In this document: piece after piece, positions 1-29,869 of the stretch
Position numbering within the stretch: position 1 is the stretch's first letter
Layout: every line of letters starts with the position of its first letter
Origin: Sycon ciliatum
Taxonomy: Eukaryota; Porifera; Calcarea; Leucosolenida; Sycettidae
Direction of reading: 5' to 3'
NCBI RefSeq assembly: GCF_964019385.1
Contig: NC_088644.1
Span: 17,482,358 to 17,546,357 of the forward strand
DNA: 64,000 nt
Made by a program: the position numbers and the translations under genes
Notes under the pieces: generated by a model
What the model was told of the DNA's origin: nothing
Databases searched by the model: none
The model's input: only the letters and a program-made list of their open reading frames with translations

Positions 1-450
1 TCCGCTGCTCAGTTGAGCCAGCAGCTGGAAAGTATGTGGGAACAATACGAGGCCGAGAGGGAGGAGAGTGACCTCAGGATCCGGCTGTTGGAAGGCAGGC
101 TGAGGGAGGTTGGCGAGGGCAACGGCGAGTCATCCGCATCCTCGTCCCGCAGCAAATGGAGAGGCCGTAAAGCGTCGTCCCCATCAGCTGCATCTTCATG
201 TTCGTCTTCCTCGTCGTCGTCGTTGTCAGACTCGTCGTCGGACTCGTCGTCGGATTCGTCTTCAGACGAACCCAGCTCGCGACACCGACGGCGAGTCAAA
301 AATCTACAAAATCCAAAAAATCAAATCGAGGATCGTTGGGCAGCTCAGCCCAAAGGCGGTGGAAGACAAGATATTATGAAGTCCAACACGGCCTCAACGC
401 AGGACTGCAACGGACCCTGCGAAGGACCAGGCGGGACCTGCGCAGCGTGA
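1..450 (+). CDS. Possible partial coding region, coiled-coil plus Ser/Asp-rich (unidentified)
   Basis: An open frame enters from the left edge with no start codon and ends at 448-450. The first ~35 residues form an amphipathic, charged coiled-coil-like helix (LSQQLESMWEQYEAEREES and onward). A Ser-rich run then turns into SSSDSSSDSSSDE repeats and a basic RHRRR patch. The opposite strand of the Ser repeats is also open and strongly acidic, so the strand is not certain; I prefer plus because of the heptad pattern. It could be the last exon of a host gene or a gag-like frame of an old retroelement. I do not recognise a family and infer no function. Confidence 0.3.
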   Translation, partial: SAAQLSQQLESMWEQYEAEREESDLRIRLLEGRLREVGEGNGESSASSSRSKWRGRKASSPSAASSCSSSSSSSLSDSSSDSSSDSSSDEPSSRHRRRVKNLQNPKNQIEDRWAAQPKGGGRQDIMKSNTASTQDCNGPCEGPGGTCAA

Positions 451-699
451 AGGGCGGGCAACGGCTGGCCAGGAGAATCCGGAATGGTGAGAAGTTGCTG
501 TCTGATAGGCAGGAATGGCTTGTTGTTGCAGATGTGCAACAACACACACACAAGGTCACAAGGTCACGTGTGTGTGTGTGGCAGAAGCATGTGAGTGAGA
601 AAAGAAGCATATTGGTGGCTTCTTCCTTCAGCAGTGCTTTACCTGCTAGAGTAAAGTCTCAATAGAAATATTAACAGCAATTCAGCTAGTGGACTCAGA

Positions 700-1995
700 G
701 AAGTTCATCATCATCTTCATAGTGTTTCTTGCGATAAGGCAAGATGGAAGAGGACCATCCTAGGAACTGTGAAACAATTAGCTGACGCGGTTGCAAGGAG
801 AGAGCAGCCGATGTATGTTCTTTGGTCGCCGGTGATTCAACAATATCTGCAAGTTCCCTACACATGGTCATCTGAAAAAGTGAAGGGGTCACCAACCTCT
901 TGTGGGATCAGATACATACTCCAACACACTGGCAGCCATGGCACTACATGTACTTTGTTATCAGCCAGTGTGGTCAGCACCAAACTGAAGAAGTACTCCA
1001 AGGTCTTGTCAACTACATATGTCATGTACATTCCAAGCAAGAACGTACCGCCATGAGTGGTCCCCATTGAGATCCGCCTGTGGCTGCCGGTGGTCGTATA
1101 TCAACGTGTTCTGGGTTTTTCTTTAGCCATCCTTCCATGACGCTCGCCATGCTGAAATAGTGTAGCACATCAGAACAGTAGTGCATGTTATGCTGATGTA
1201 AGACACAAGGGATGTACACCAACATTCTCAAGAGAGGCTTTTACTCGAGATGGGCTTCTAATCAAATGAGTACGGCAAGTACTTCTTCCCGTTTCCAGGA
1301 AGGGTGGAGTTGGCTCCGGGCTTTCACTGTCAATAGTGTAGTGGTTCTACAAACGCACCAAAGACATCTTGTAACTAGCTTCGTTACTACAAATCACAAG
1401 TGTGTGGGAATCCAGAGAACGACAGAGAGGTCAAAGGAAAAGCCAGGCAGGCAAGTACAGCTAAAGTGCGTACGGTACAACTGGCATGTCGCACAGCGCG
1501 GCCGGATGAATGCATACATGTTACATAAAAGGATACAATGACAAACAGTGGGATGTGCATCCACTACAAATAGGTTCCTCCCCCCTGTAGAGATCGCTGG
1601 ATCCGCCGCTGCATACACACACCCATACCAGTATATATAAACACACACATACACACACGCACGTGCACACACACACACAGGTGATACAAACATAGCTCAG
1701 TGCTTACGCTGCAAAGCCCGCAAAAGCCACATCCGATCGATCAATATCCAGCGTAAAAGCATGGGCCATAGATATGTGAAAGCGTAACCAAGCATGGGAC
1801 AATGATAGCGGTTCCAGCCATGTTACAAGACCTTGCAACCAGTTGCGTTGACCTCCTACAAGATAAGAAAGGAAGCAACATCACGGGTATCGGGCTAGAG
1901 TATTTTTTTACAAGGAGCCAAACACACTGGGCGCATATGCATTAGAAACTCAGCCGCACACTCAGTGTCACATACATTGTACTTGAAGTATGAAA
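700..1995. other. Non-coding stretch, nothing recognised
   Basis: Only short frames are present and none has a recognisable domain. A purine/pyrimidine-alternating CA/TA patch lies at 1613-1680. I see no TIR element, RNA gene or exon with convincing splice sites. Confidence 0.4.
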
Positions 1996-2455
1996 TTAAA
2001 AGGGAAGTTAAGGCAAAAATTAAAATTTCACCATTTGTAGTCTTCGGGGTGCTGAGTCGAATGGTCTTGGTCCGAGAAAGCTGAGACGCTCCCTTCCTAC
2101 TTGAATCCCAATCGAACTCGCGCACTTCCACCGAAACTGGGTGACTGCGCCCTACTAGATGGGGATTTGTATGCAAAATGTCACTAAAAGCGCCATTTCG
2201 TTCTTATAAAAGCACGGATGACCGCGATTGGCCCATATGTTGTAGTCTTTTGGACGCTGAGTCGACTGGTTTTGGTCCGAAAAGGCTGCGATGCAGCGTT
2301 CCTCCTTTATTCCCAATCGAACATGGTTGAACAAGCGGTCACGTGCTCCTGCGTACGCCAGTCACCTGGTCACCGTGCCTGCAGGGTACAACTTACTAGC
2401 CTGTTTGACCTTTTTTGGGTGCAGTCCTGTCACTCGAGTTGAACCTTGGTGTGGT
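1996..2455 (+). repeat. Half copy of the TTAA fold-back element
   Basis: It begins with TTAA followed by AAGGGAAGTTAAGGC and then runs nearly identical to the left arm of the element at 25114-25966, up to the GAACCTTGGTGTG stretch. The second, inverted arm is missing, so this is a one-armed relic. It contains the family motif CTTATAAAAGCACGGATG. Confidence 0.75.
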
Positions 2456-3317
2456 CACGATACAACCCGGCGCCTCTGCCGTCGAACACGTCCGCTATCA
2501 TGGCTAGGGCGAAGGCTCCAACAAGCTCACACACCTCAGCCCCATCATAGCACCCCATTGTCACGTCTTCAAACCATCCACAGCCATCACCTAATTAAGT
2601 AAGAGACAACCGGCTCCAGTGGTTGTCACCTTTCACCACTGCTGTCATTCACATTTTTACTTTTGGATTTGCCTCATGATGCAGTCATTCACGCTTTGCA
2701 CTGCCGCCATTCACAACTTTTAGATTTGCGCCATGCTGCAGCTATTTACACTTCGCTTTGTGAGTATATATACCAATACTGATCCAGATTTCTCATTACT
2801 GTTTTCTGATGATCGCTTAGTGCGTAAAACTCGGAGTAAAAACACTTTCTCTGTCCTCCTATTGTTTGCTGCAATAAGTACATTGAAATGAAGATGTATC
2901 CCCACACGAATATGATTCCTGAGTCTACACATTCCAAATAATTTGGAACAGAACAACTTGGAACAGAACAACTTCATTTGTTCTGAGAAAGTTGTTTTCT
3001 TTTCAAGGATTCATAAACTTCAAAATCGAGGTTGTTTCACCTCCGAGGACCTTTGAGCTACCTTCTAAAAGTATTTTTAGATTTGATTACAGATATTTCT
3101 TGGCATCATTTGATTGTGGATTTCCAAAGGGTTACAAACTAGAAGTAAAATTGGCCTTTCATGGTTAGCAATGTGGTAAGCACCATCATCACCTCAATAA
3201 TTGCCTATGCAGTCTATTGTACAACACACAGTGACAGAGGAGAACATCAGTTCTGTTCCTATCAGCTATATGCCAGATCAATATAACGCATCTCATCTCC
3301 ATAGTATGTGAGATCAG
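2456..3317. other. Intergenic stretch, weak internal repeats only
   Basis: Between 2640 and 2760 a phrase of the type CATTCAC..TTTT..GATTTG..CATG.TGCAG recurs about twice in diverged form. At 2941-2972 GGAACAGAACAACTT is directly duplicated. No coding exon or RNA is recognisable. The 3' untranslated region of the minus-strand gene ending at 3318 should lie in this interval, but I see no clear polyadenylation signal. Confidence 0.35.
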
Positions 3318-21495
<18,178 letters not shown>

Positions 21496-21697
21496 CACAC
21501 CTGCATTGAACAACAACAGAATTAAAACGAGTGAGCCTGGCGCTAACAGTTAGAACACTACAAACACTCGACTAGTACATATACAAGTTTAAAAAAAGAT
21601 GTGTATCTCCAGGCACATCTCAAGTGTACGTTATCGCTGACCAAGTCCACATGCAGTGTGCCTCAACAGCCGTGCTGTGCCTGCATATGATCTACTG

Positions 21698-22262
21698 CAG
21701 TCAAACCTCATTTGGACGAACACGGATAAGGCGAACTTTCCATTAGTACGAACTAGGGCCAATCCTATGGTTGGCCAGGCATCAATTCAAGTCAAAATTA
21801 TTCGTTTACGACGAACTTCTGTACAGCGAACTTTCGCGAAGACGAACTATTTTCTAGTGTGATTGGAACAAAATCAGTGTGGTCATGCACATGTAGTACG
21901 AACTTTCGCTCCACGAGCGTGCGCGTGGGCTGGCTGTCTTTTTTTCTTCTTTTTTTCAATGGTCGAGGCCATAATTGTACGTACAGTGCAAATTATTTTC
22001 AAGCGTGTTTTGAACAAAATCAGCGTGTTGTACGAACTTTCGGCACAGTCGTGATTCATTGCACATTGTCATTGTACTTACCTGTTTCTGGCTTATGCTA
22101 AGAATAAAATGCTTCCCATGTACCACAGCATGCACCTTCACGTAAATACAATCCATATGATATGCATATCGCTTTTTTTGTCATATCTGGATAAGAAGAA
22201 CTCCCGATAAGACAAACAAATTTGTTCAGTCCCTTCAAGTTCATCCTAACGAGGCTTGACTG
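21698..22262. mobile_element. pogo/Tc1-like element, 565 bp
   Basis: CAGTCAAACCTCATTTGGAC on the left and, in reverse, CAGTCAAGCCTCGTTAGGAT on the right, with TA after the right end. Internal words such as GATAAGAAGAACTCCCGATA match the element at 5806-5990. Only short, meaningless frames are present. Confidence 0.75.
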
Positions 22263-24320
22263 TAAGTAGGAAAGACAGACTCGACTCGGTCGAGGTACGT
22301 CCACGACACGGAGAAGTTGAAACCAACTTTTACACATGCAACCACCACCAAAGTTCTAGCAATGTCTAAGGCCACACCAAAGAACACACTTACTTCCTGT
22401 AGGCGACCAGCCCAGTTTTGCGACCATTGTACCTTTTTTTTTAGTTTGGTCACAGTCATCAAGACAATTTATTGATACAAACAACAAACTTGCAAAAATT
22501 TAAATAAACACTTCTGTCGCAGCCTAGTTTTGATTCTACAACCCCTGGATTGCATTTACACACAAAATAGCCATCGTGACATGGGCTTCCTGAGAGTTTG
22601 TTCTTACAGCACCTGGAACGTTTTCTTATTGGAAGAATTTGGCTGCTCTCCAATGAGGAGTTCACCCTTCGTACCGAAATTACGGACACTTAACATATGT
22701 TTCCCCTGATTATGTCACACTCCATTTTCAGGTCTCTGCCACATCGCCACATTGTTTCCATAATATAATTATATAATTCACTTGAGTAGCAAGTTATGCT
22801 CGATTGTAAGTCGCACCCAAGGGTCTTGAAGTGTGATATAAATAGGTTCTTATTCAGGAAATACGGTAAATGATGCACGACTGCCGCCCCGGAGGTCACG
22901 AAGAGCACATCAAACCATCCATTCAGCAAGCCTCCAAGCCAGCACCACTACCTGGTCAATACACAGTGTTTCAGGGATTTCATCACTCCCTCATCAGTTG
23001 AGCTCGACGGGGCTAATAACATAGCGTGATCCAAGAGCACAACATTATATAGCGTTCCTGCAGGCAAAACATCACTGCGGATACAGGCTTACTGCGATGC
23101 TCCGTTTCCAGTGCGACAAAACCATGTGGGGTTCTAGATTGCAGCATGAGTCAGTGCCGCCCATGGAATTGTGAGAAACAGACGTTGACTGCCATTAGGT
23201 ATTCACAACATTGTCACCTCCAACAGCTAATCACATGCCCGGCATGTGCGTGAGGGATACCAATACAAACTTAGCACTAGCAACCAACTTTGCAGTAGTG
23301 ATGATTGAAAACATTGGCTGCTCCTAATGTAGAGCTCACCCTTCCTGCAGAAATGACTAACACTTGCCTGACTCACAACTGCCATATTTAGCACACGCCA
23401 GCATGCGACTACATGTCAGAGGTGACAGACAGTGTTGTGAATAACTAACAGCATCAGTGTCTATTTCTCGCGGCTCCATGGGAGACACTAACGTTATCTC
23501 TCGGCGCTTGCTACCTGGGGCCTCATAAGGTGTTTGTCACGCTGGAAACAGAGTGTCACAGTACGTTTCAAGTTATTATCCCTCATAGTGTTCCAGTTCG
23601 GATGCTGCAGCTCTATAAGATGCAGTGTACCTGCAGCACAATTTTTTCAGACTACCCAAGCTCAACTAATGAGGGTTAGATTCTCTCGCACATTGTGCAT
23701 TGAGCAGGGAGGAAGGTTTACTGAGTGAAAGGTTTGATATGCTTGTCGTGTGCTCCGAGCCCCCGGATGACAGTACGAGTCAGCCAAGTGCTGGTAATTT
23801 CAGCAGGAAGCGTGAGCTCCAGGTTGGGAGCAGACATTAAGTTTATCCTGGCGCAAGTTCCGTGTCGACTTTACAACATAATCCTCAACAGGTTTGATCG
23901 GAGCACACAGCAGTACCGCGCAATCACAGCCACTTCACGCTGCAGTCCGCTGATGAAACCGTAACGGCTGAAAGGTCTACATGAAGTCAGCAAGAGCTTA
24001 GTGCGCCTCACCATCTTGAATTCAGCTAGCGCCCCTAGCGGTGTACTGCTGGTGCATGCATAGTACATTTCCCGCATTCTGGTGCATTAATTATCATTGC
24101 AAAGTTGAATGGTATTGACTGCATTGTTCTGCGCATAACTTGCCGGCGCAAACGTGGGAGGAGGAAACACTTTGGCTAGGGATTAGCGTGACAAATTAAA
24201 TCCAGTCCCTGGTTATCTGCGGCTCAGTACGAGCGGGGCTGGCCGTTCATTTGCCACACCTTGTCCCCGCGTGTTTGTTTTTTCGTTGAATTTTGTTTAT
24301 TTTTAAGGAATCCCCCAGCC
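22263..24320. other. Intergenic stretch, nothing recognised
   Basis: No exon, RNA gene or TIR pair is recognisable. ATTGGCTGCTC or TTGGCTGCTCTCC with a following GAG-TCACCCTTC occurs twice (22638-22672 and 23313-23345), suggesting a diverged small repeat. Confidence 0.35.
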
Positions 24321-24321
24321 T

Positions 24322-24364
24322 GATGTGTGTCTTGATACACCGCGTGTATCAAGACACACATCAT
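24322..24364. repeat. Perfect 19-20 bp arm hairpin
   Basis: GATGTGTGTCTTGATACAC, then CGC, then GTGTATCAAGACACACATC. It is a perfect palindrome around three bases and may be the core of a deleted MITE. Confidence 0.85.
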
Positions 24365-24962
24365 TCGCCTTGCCGCCCTAGTGAGAAAGAGCTTAGACTA
24401 TGATGGCTCAGGCTAGTAATAATACCCTGAGTGTACAGGTGCAGTAGAACCTGATGCATACATGTATGTAGGGCCGTCTAGCTTACATACCTCCAAACAG
24501 TCGTCATTCAGTAAACAGGCAGTTGCAGCCACAGTTGAAGTTACTAGCCACTATTTTTGAAAGTCTCTCTCAATCGCGCACCAACCAGCCAAGAGTCCGG
24601 TGTCTCGCCGGGACGTCACATGCACAGTGGTCGAAATGCACTTCACGATAGTTCAATAACATCTAGATTGACTTACTCCTACTGGGAAACACATTCACTA
24701 AAACTGTTCGGTGTGGGTAGTTCTACTACGAAGTTTGAACTGTTTCACAAGCTCATTTCTGTACTCGTAGATCTGTACTGCCACTGGTAGATCTACTGAT
24801 GATCCGGATCGATGGATGTGCAAACCAGCTTCGATTTCCATTTGACCATGCAATACCGAAAAAGTAAATTAAAAAATCCTCTTTTATTTTTGCGCACTAG
24901 ACTACTAGAGATCAGGGAGCCCTACACATATGTGTAGGTATGTGTAGGGCATGAACATTCTG

Positions 24963-25076
24963 TCGTTATTCGCGAATTGTCGTTATATCCGCAATCGTTA
25001 TTAGCGAAGTTGACTGTACAGTCAACTTCGCTAATAACGACTGCGGATATAACGACAATTCGCGAATAACGACAGA
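24963..25076. repeat. Palindromic AACGAC/GTCGTT repeat block
   Basis: GTCGTTATTCGCGAATTGTC onward to GTTGACTGTACAGTCAAC folds back perfectly, apart from a small CGCAATCG/GACTGCG difference. The word AATTCGCGAATAACGACA recurs at 26003-26022, on the other side of the TTAA fold-back element, so the two flanks belong to one disrupted repeat. Confidence 0.8.
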
Positions 25077-25113
25077 ATTTCTATGCCCAGAGCAAAGTCC
25101 CATGTACATTTAA

Positions 25114-25966
25114 AGGGGAAGTTAAGGCAAAAATTAAAATTTCACCAGTTGTAGTCTTCGGGGTGCTGAGTCGAATGGTCGTGGTCCGAGGAAGCTGAGA
25201 CGCTCCCTTCCTACTTGAATCCCAATCGAACTCGCGTACTTCCACCGAAACTGGGTGACTGCGCCCTACTAGATGGGGATTTGTATGCAAAATGTCACTA
25301 AAAGCGCCATTTCGTTCTTATAAAAGCATGGATGACCGCGATTGGCCCATATGTTGTAGTCTTTTGGACGCTGAGTCGATTGGTTTTGGTCCGAAAAGGC
25401 TGCGATGCAGCGTTCCTCCTTTATTCCCAATCGAACATGGTTGAAGAAGCGGTCACGTGCTCCTGCGTACACCAGTCACCTGGTCACCGTGCCTTACTTA
25501 CTAGCCTGTTTTGACCTTTTTTGGGTGCAGTCCTGTCACTCGAGTTGAACTCGAGTTGAACCTTGGTGTGAAAGTTGTCGCCTGCTGGCGTGGTGACCAG
25601 GTGATTTGGGCACCCAGGAGCACGTGACCGCTTGTTCAACCATGTTCGATTGGGAATAAAGGAGGAATGCTGCATCGCAGCCTTTTCGGACCAAAACCAG
25701 TCGACTCAGCGTCCAAAAGACTACAACATATGGGCCAATCGCGGTCATCCGTGCTTTTATAAGAACGAAATGGCGCTTTTAGTGAGATTTTGCATACAAA
25801 TCCCCATCTAGTAGGGCGCAGTCACCCAGTTTCGGTGGAAGTGCGCGAGTTCGATTGGGATTCAAGTAGGAAGGGAGCGTCTCAGCTTTCTCGGACCAAG
25901 ACCATTCGACTCAGCACCCCGAAGACTACAACTGGTGAAATTTTAATTTTTGCCTTAACTTCCCCT
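25114..25966. mobile_element. TTAA fold-back element with ~410 bp inverted arms
   Basis: TTAA (25110-25113) precedes AGGGGAAGTTAAGGCAAAAA, and its inverse TTTTTGCCTTAACTTCCCCT precedes TTAA (25967-25970). Nearly the whole element is two inverted arms (25114-25530 and ~25555-25966) around a short centre with GAACTCGAGTTGAAC words. The TTAA duplication suggests piggyBac-type mobilisation, but the termini are not those of the element at 7351. Other relics lie at 1996-2455 and 9935-10150. Confidence 0.85.
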
Positions 25967-26364
25967 TTAACTTCGGATACAACGACTATCATGAATAACG
26001 ACAATTCGCGAATAACGACATGCTTTTAGTGCCCCAAGGTCATATTCACTGCTTGAATAACGACTTTCTGGGCTTTTGACAGCTATTTCAAGTATTCTAT
26101 TAAATTTCAGAAAATTTCGGTGCTCAATATTTTCGGTATGAAAGCAAAAGGCTTGGTTAGGTGAACAGAAATTTTCGGTACAGAGAAGCAGTTCCCTATT
26201 GCAGTATTGGATTATGTGTGTAAAGCGGGATTCACAGAAGCTTTTTTGCGATGCGACACGCGATGCGACGCGATCTGCGACAGACGCGTGCGATGCGAAC
26301 TCGCGAAGTACCATTCACAGCAGGGAGTAGTACAATCTAGTAAAATAAATAAAATAATAAAATT

Positions 26365-26926
26365 AATAATGCAATGAATATAACTAAATGCGCACTCATA
26401 TCACAACCATGGGGACGAATCATGTACATGTATTCCAGAACGTTTTCTTGTCACAATTATCAATGGAATTCGTGACTAAAGAGAATGATGAAACTACAAT
26501 AGGATTTATACACTTGGAGTGGAACAGCGAGGATACAAGCATAGTAAGAAAAATAGCACAAACCTAGGAACAATGTGCACAGGTAATAAACTATAGGTGA
26601 GGTGAGATCGCACTCACACACACTTGCACATGCATGTCCATTGTCACACTGCACTTGCTGAATTTCCTATCATTTCTCACCTCACCTACAGAGTGTATAG
26701 TTTATTACCTGTGCACATTGTTCCTAGGTTTGTGCTATTTTTCTTACTATGCTTGTATCCTCGCTGTTCCACTCCAATTGTATAAATCCTATTGTAGTTT
26801 CATCATTCTCTTTAGTCACGAATTCCATTGATAATTGTGACAAGAAAACGTTCTGGAATACATGTACATGATTCGTCCCCATGGTTGTGATATGAGTGCG
26901 CATTTAGTTATATTCATTGCATTATT
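26365..26926. repeat. Long hairpin, ~245 bp arms
   Basis: The left arm 26365-26607 and right arm 26675-26926 are almost perfect inverses (for example AATAATGCAATGAATATAAC and its complement at the right end). Differences are a ~7-nt CAGAGTG insertion and a few substitutions. AAAATTAATAAT words flank both sides. It is a fold-back element with no coding content. Confidence 0.9.
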
Positions 26927-27259
26927 AAGATTATTGTCTCCACGTCGCCTTTTTAAATAATAAAATTAATAATAATTTTTTTTTTTTGAACGAAGGTAAG
27001 TTATGGGTCGCAAATATCCACGCAAACACACATCCAGTCATAATAAGGCACTTGTCATAAGTATCCGAACGTTTTCGGTCCCTTCTCATCAAGGATTATA
27101 CAGGGAATGGCTCAAGCTGGAAAGACTAAAACTTATATAGCGTAAAGATAATTAGATAACAACACTCGTGACAAGGTGGAAAATTATCAAGTTTAGCACG
27201 ACACAAAACTCGAAGGAAAATAATAATAGTGACAACAACATAGTGAGCAAATTAAGTTA

Positions 27260-28632
27260 CATTGTTACCACCTCGACGAGGAGTAACACCAAACAATTGT
27301 AGCGACAACACATTTTCTTTCTGTACGCAAAGTTCAGGATCTAACTTACAGATATACAAAGCTTCTAACACAGCCAAATGTAACGCACATCTACCACGTG
27401 ACAATATTTAGAAAACAGTATCACTGTACAACTCACGACAATTGGTACGGGCTGACAGATGTTGCTTGATTGACGAAGTGCTATTCTTAGCTCCATTGGG
27501 TGTTGTCTCCTCCAATGTCCCGTCATCTCGCCTCTTCGTGGCATCACCACTATCTGTCTCTTCGCGTTTCCGCGGCCTTCCACGTTTCTTGACACTAACC
27601 GTTGGGTGCGCGATACCCGGTGTCCTTTCCGTTACGTCTCCTCCATTGCGGATTTCTATTGAGCTTCTTACTCCAACTTGTCCGGTGTCCGATATTGAGG
27701 TTAGTTTTCGCGGTCTACCACGTTTTCGAATATTGACTGTTGTTGTCACTTCCGTTGTCGTTGTACGTTCGTCCTCATCAGTCCGTATTTTCACTTGGCT
27801 TCTCGTCACCCTTTCCGACGCCGACAGATCCTTTGTCAGTTTCGGTGGTTTACGTGTGGGTCTTGCACCATCTTTTATGCTGTTCTCAGCTGGCCCGTGT
27901 CCTACACACGCAGAGGAGGACGGGCATGCAGTCACATCTTCACGGGAAGAGGAAGATCCACCGATGGACTGGACAGCACATTTTGGAGGACGACCACGGC
28001 GAGGACGACAATCGCGCGCATCAAGCGGAACACAACTTAACGGCACATGTTGACGAATGCGTGCGCCCAGGTGCTGAAGGGTTCTACCTACATACCGATC
28101 TTCACATTGTCGGCATTGAAAGAAATAGATAAGGTTACTTTTACTAAGGGTAGGTAGAACATCCTTCTTCACACCGAACGCACGCACTGTCCCAAATATG
28201 ACGTACAGCTTGACGCACGGATATGATGGACATACGATACCACGAACATCCTTCTCCACGCGTGCAGAACCGGTGCCAACCCAGGGTAAACGGAGCACCA
28301 CTGGGCAACGGTCAGGTCCAAATTGGATAGGCTTGTCTGTCACCGGTTTTTCGTTGATTAGCTTGGCCAGAAATTCCTTTGGATAGCCGTTGTTCGTAAA
28401 TATTGATGTCAGTCTGTCTACTTCGTCCTGCAATAGATGAGGGGAACATATTCTATGTGCACGATAAACTAGCGCCTTCACAAGATGTCTCTTCGATTTC
28501 GTTGGAGTATAGCTCCCCCACGGAATGTAGAGGCCGGTGAACGTTGGCTTCCTATAGATAGTGGTGTCCAAACTCTTAGTGTTAATATTCCGTGATATTT
28601 GTACATCCAAGAAGGATAAGCTGCCATATTAA
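27260..28632 (-). mobile_element. Penelope-like element, 5'-truncated, GIY-YIG region with AT-hook insertion
   Basis: A 400-codon frame (28610-27408) starts in the C-terminal part of a Penelope-like reverse transcriptase: RKPTFTGLYIPWGSYTPTKS (20-39), then RAHRICSPHLL and NNGYPKEFL. At ~158-189 the GIY-YIG start appears as NLIYFFQCRQCEDRYVGRT with RIRQH. At ~375-400 SSIKQHLSARTNCRELYSD matches the second half of the same domain. The ~180 residues between carry three AT-hooks, RRGRPPK (~204), KRGRPRK (~297) and KRGRPRK (~342). Recognisable C-terminal domain sequence continues to about 27290. The left part of the transcriptase is absent where an (ATA)n tract begins, as expected of 5' truncation. 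The copy is not whole. Confidence 0.75.
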
Positions 28633-28664
28633 AATAATAATAATAATAATAATAATAATGTTGG
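28632..28664. repeat. (ATA)n microsatellite at the PLE truncation point
   Basis: A run of AATAAT units abuts the 5'-truncated end of the Penelope-like element. Confidence 0.85.
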
Positions 28665-29390
28665 TTTGCGTTGCGCAAACCGTAGTTAACCAGCACGCCA
28701 CGGGCCGCGCCCCCGCAGGGGAATATTCCCGCAAGATGACTTTAGGTGACCATACGCACTCCGCCGTGCCGCCGCAGCCGACTTGCGCAAGCACGCACTC
28801 TTGCAGAGTTCCGCATTCGGGTCGCACTCGCGTACGACATCCCGTATGAGCCACCCTTCGCCTGGCGGATGCATCCGTACCGTAGACGGCTCATCTACTG
28901 CTGGCCGGTGTAATTTTGCCAGTTGTCTGTTTTGCTGCGAGTGCTCGCCACGCAATTTTGTTTCCCACCCGCCCACGCCTACCGGACGGAGGGGAGGCAC
29001 GGGCTCGGCCGATGGGCACGAAATCCGCATGGTGCACATCCATCGGCTGCCGCAGACAATACAATTAATAATACTTGTGGGTACTACCGAGTACTTAGTG
29101 GTCATGCAGTTGCCATAGCAATGTACTGGTACACCCAGCCTTTATGATTGTTACATGACCCCATGGGTCGTCTTTCAAACGCTCTTTCATAGCCGATAGA
29201 TGGCGTTATTTGTTCCTATCATACTATGTTACAGATGGGCGGCCTTAGACGGCCCAGTCCGATCATTTCACGCGAACTATGTTATACGTCATCATGATCA
29301 CAATAATCATGTCGTGCTCAAGTTCAATATAAGCTTGCGACACCCCACTGGCTCATCTCTTCTGTGGTGTGAGGGTTAATTATTATTATT
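28665..29390. other. GC-rich unassigned block then intergenic DNA
   Basis: 28665-29060 is clearly GC-richer than its surroundings and has several overlapping open frames on both strands, none with a domain I know. It starts with GGTTTGCGTTGCGCAAACC, a short palindrome. It could be a fragment of a separate element or a CpG-rich relic. The rest shows nothing. Confidence 0.35.
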
Positions 29391-29826
29391 GTAGAAGAGA
29401 AAAGGACATATGGATACGAGTTAAGAGTAACTCTCCATCACTGTAACATGATACTTTATACAGTCAGAAAGTGCAATAACTAGGCACAAAACTGACAGAG
29501 TACTGAAACATTCGACGTCCTGACACCTAGCTTCAACACATCTCCGTAGCGCTAACCAACAGCCTTCCAACTTGTAGCTTTTGCTCGTTTTCGTTGCGCT
29601 TGCCTTCCCCTCTTTGGTCTTTCCATAACCTTGAACCTTCCAAGTTGGAAGGCTGTCGGTTAGCGCTACCGGGAGATGTGTTGAAGCTAGGTGTCAGGAC
29701 GTCGAATGTTTCAGTACTCTGTCAGTTTTGTGCCTAGTTATTGCACTTTCTGACTGTATAAAGTATCATGTTACAGTGATGGAGAGTTACTCTTAACTCG
29801 TATCCATATGTCCTTTTCTCTTCTAC
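29391..29826. repeat. Long hairpin, ~185 bp arms
   Basis: The left arm 29391-29574 begins GTAGAAGAGAAAAGGACATA. The right arm 29641-29826 is its inverse, ending TATGTCCTTTTCTCTTCTAC. The ~66-nt loop is unique and pyrimidine-rich. Only a few mismatches separate the arms. Confidence 0.92.
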
Positions 29827-29869
29827 ATTTATTTATGGCTCAACATCCGAGTTTAATATTATTATTGTT

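Noticed and set aside
9-299. Acidic minus-strand frame (SSEDESDDESDDESDNDDDEE)
   Set aside because: It is the complement of the Ser/Asp repeat; the plus frame has a better coiled-coil pattern. The choice is not firm.
27442-28053. Plus-strand 203-codon frame opposite the Penelope-like element
   Set aside because: Shadow of the minus-strand frame, which has clear domain motifs.
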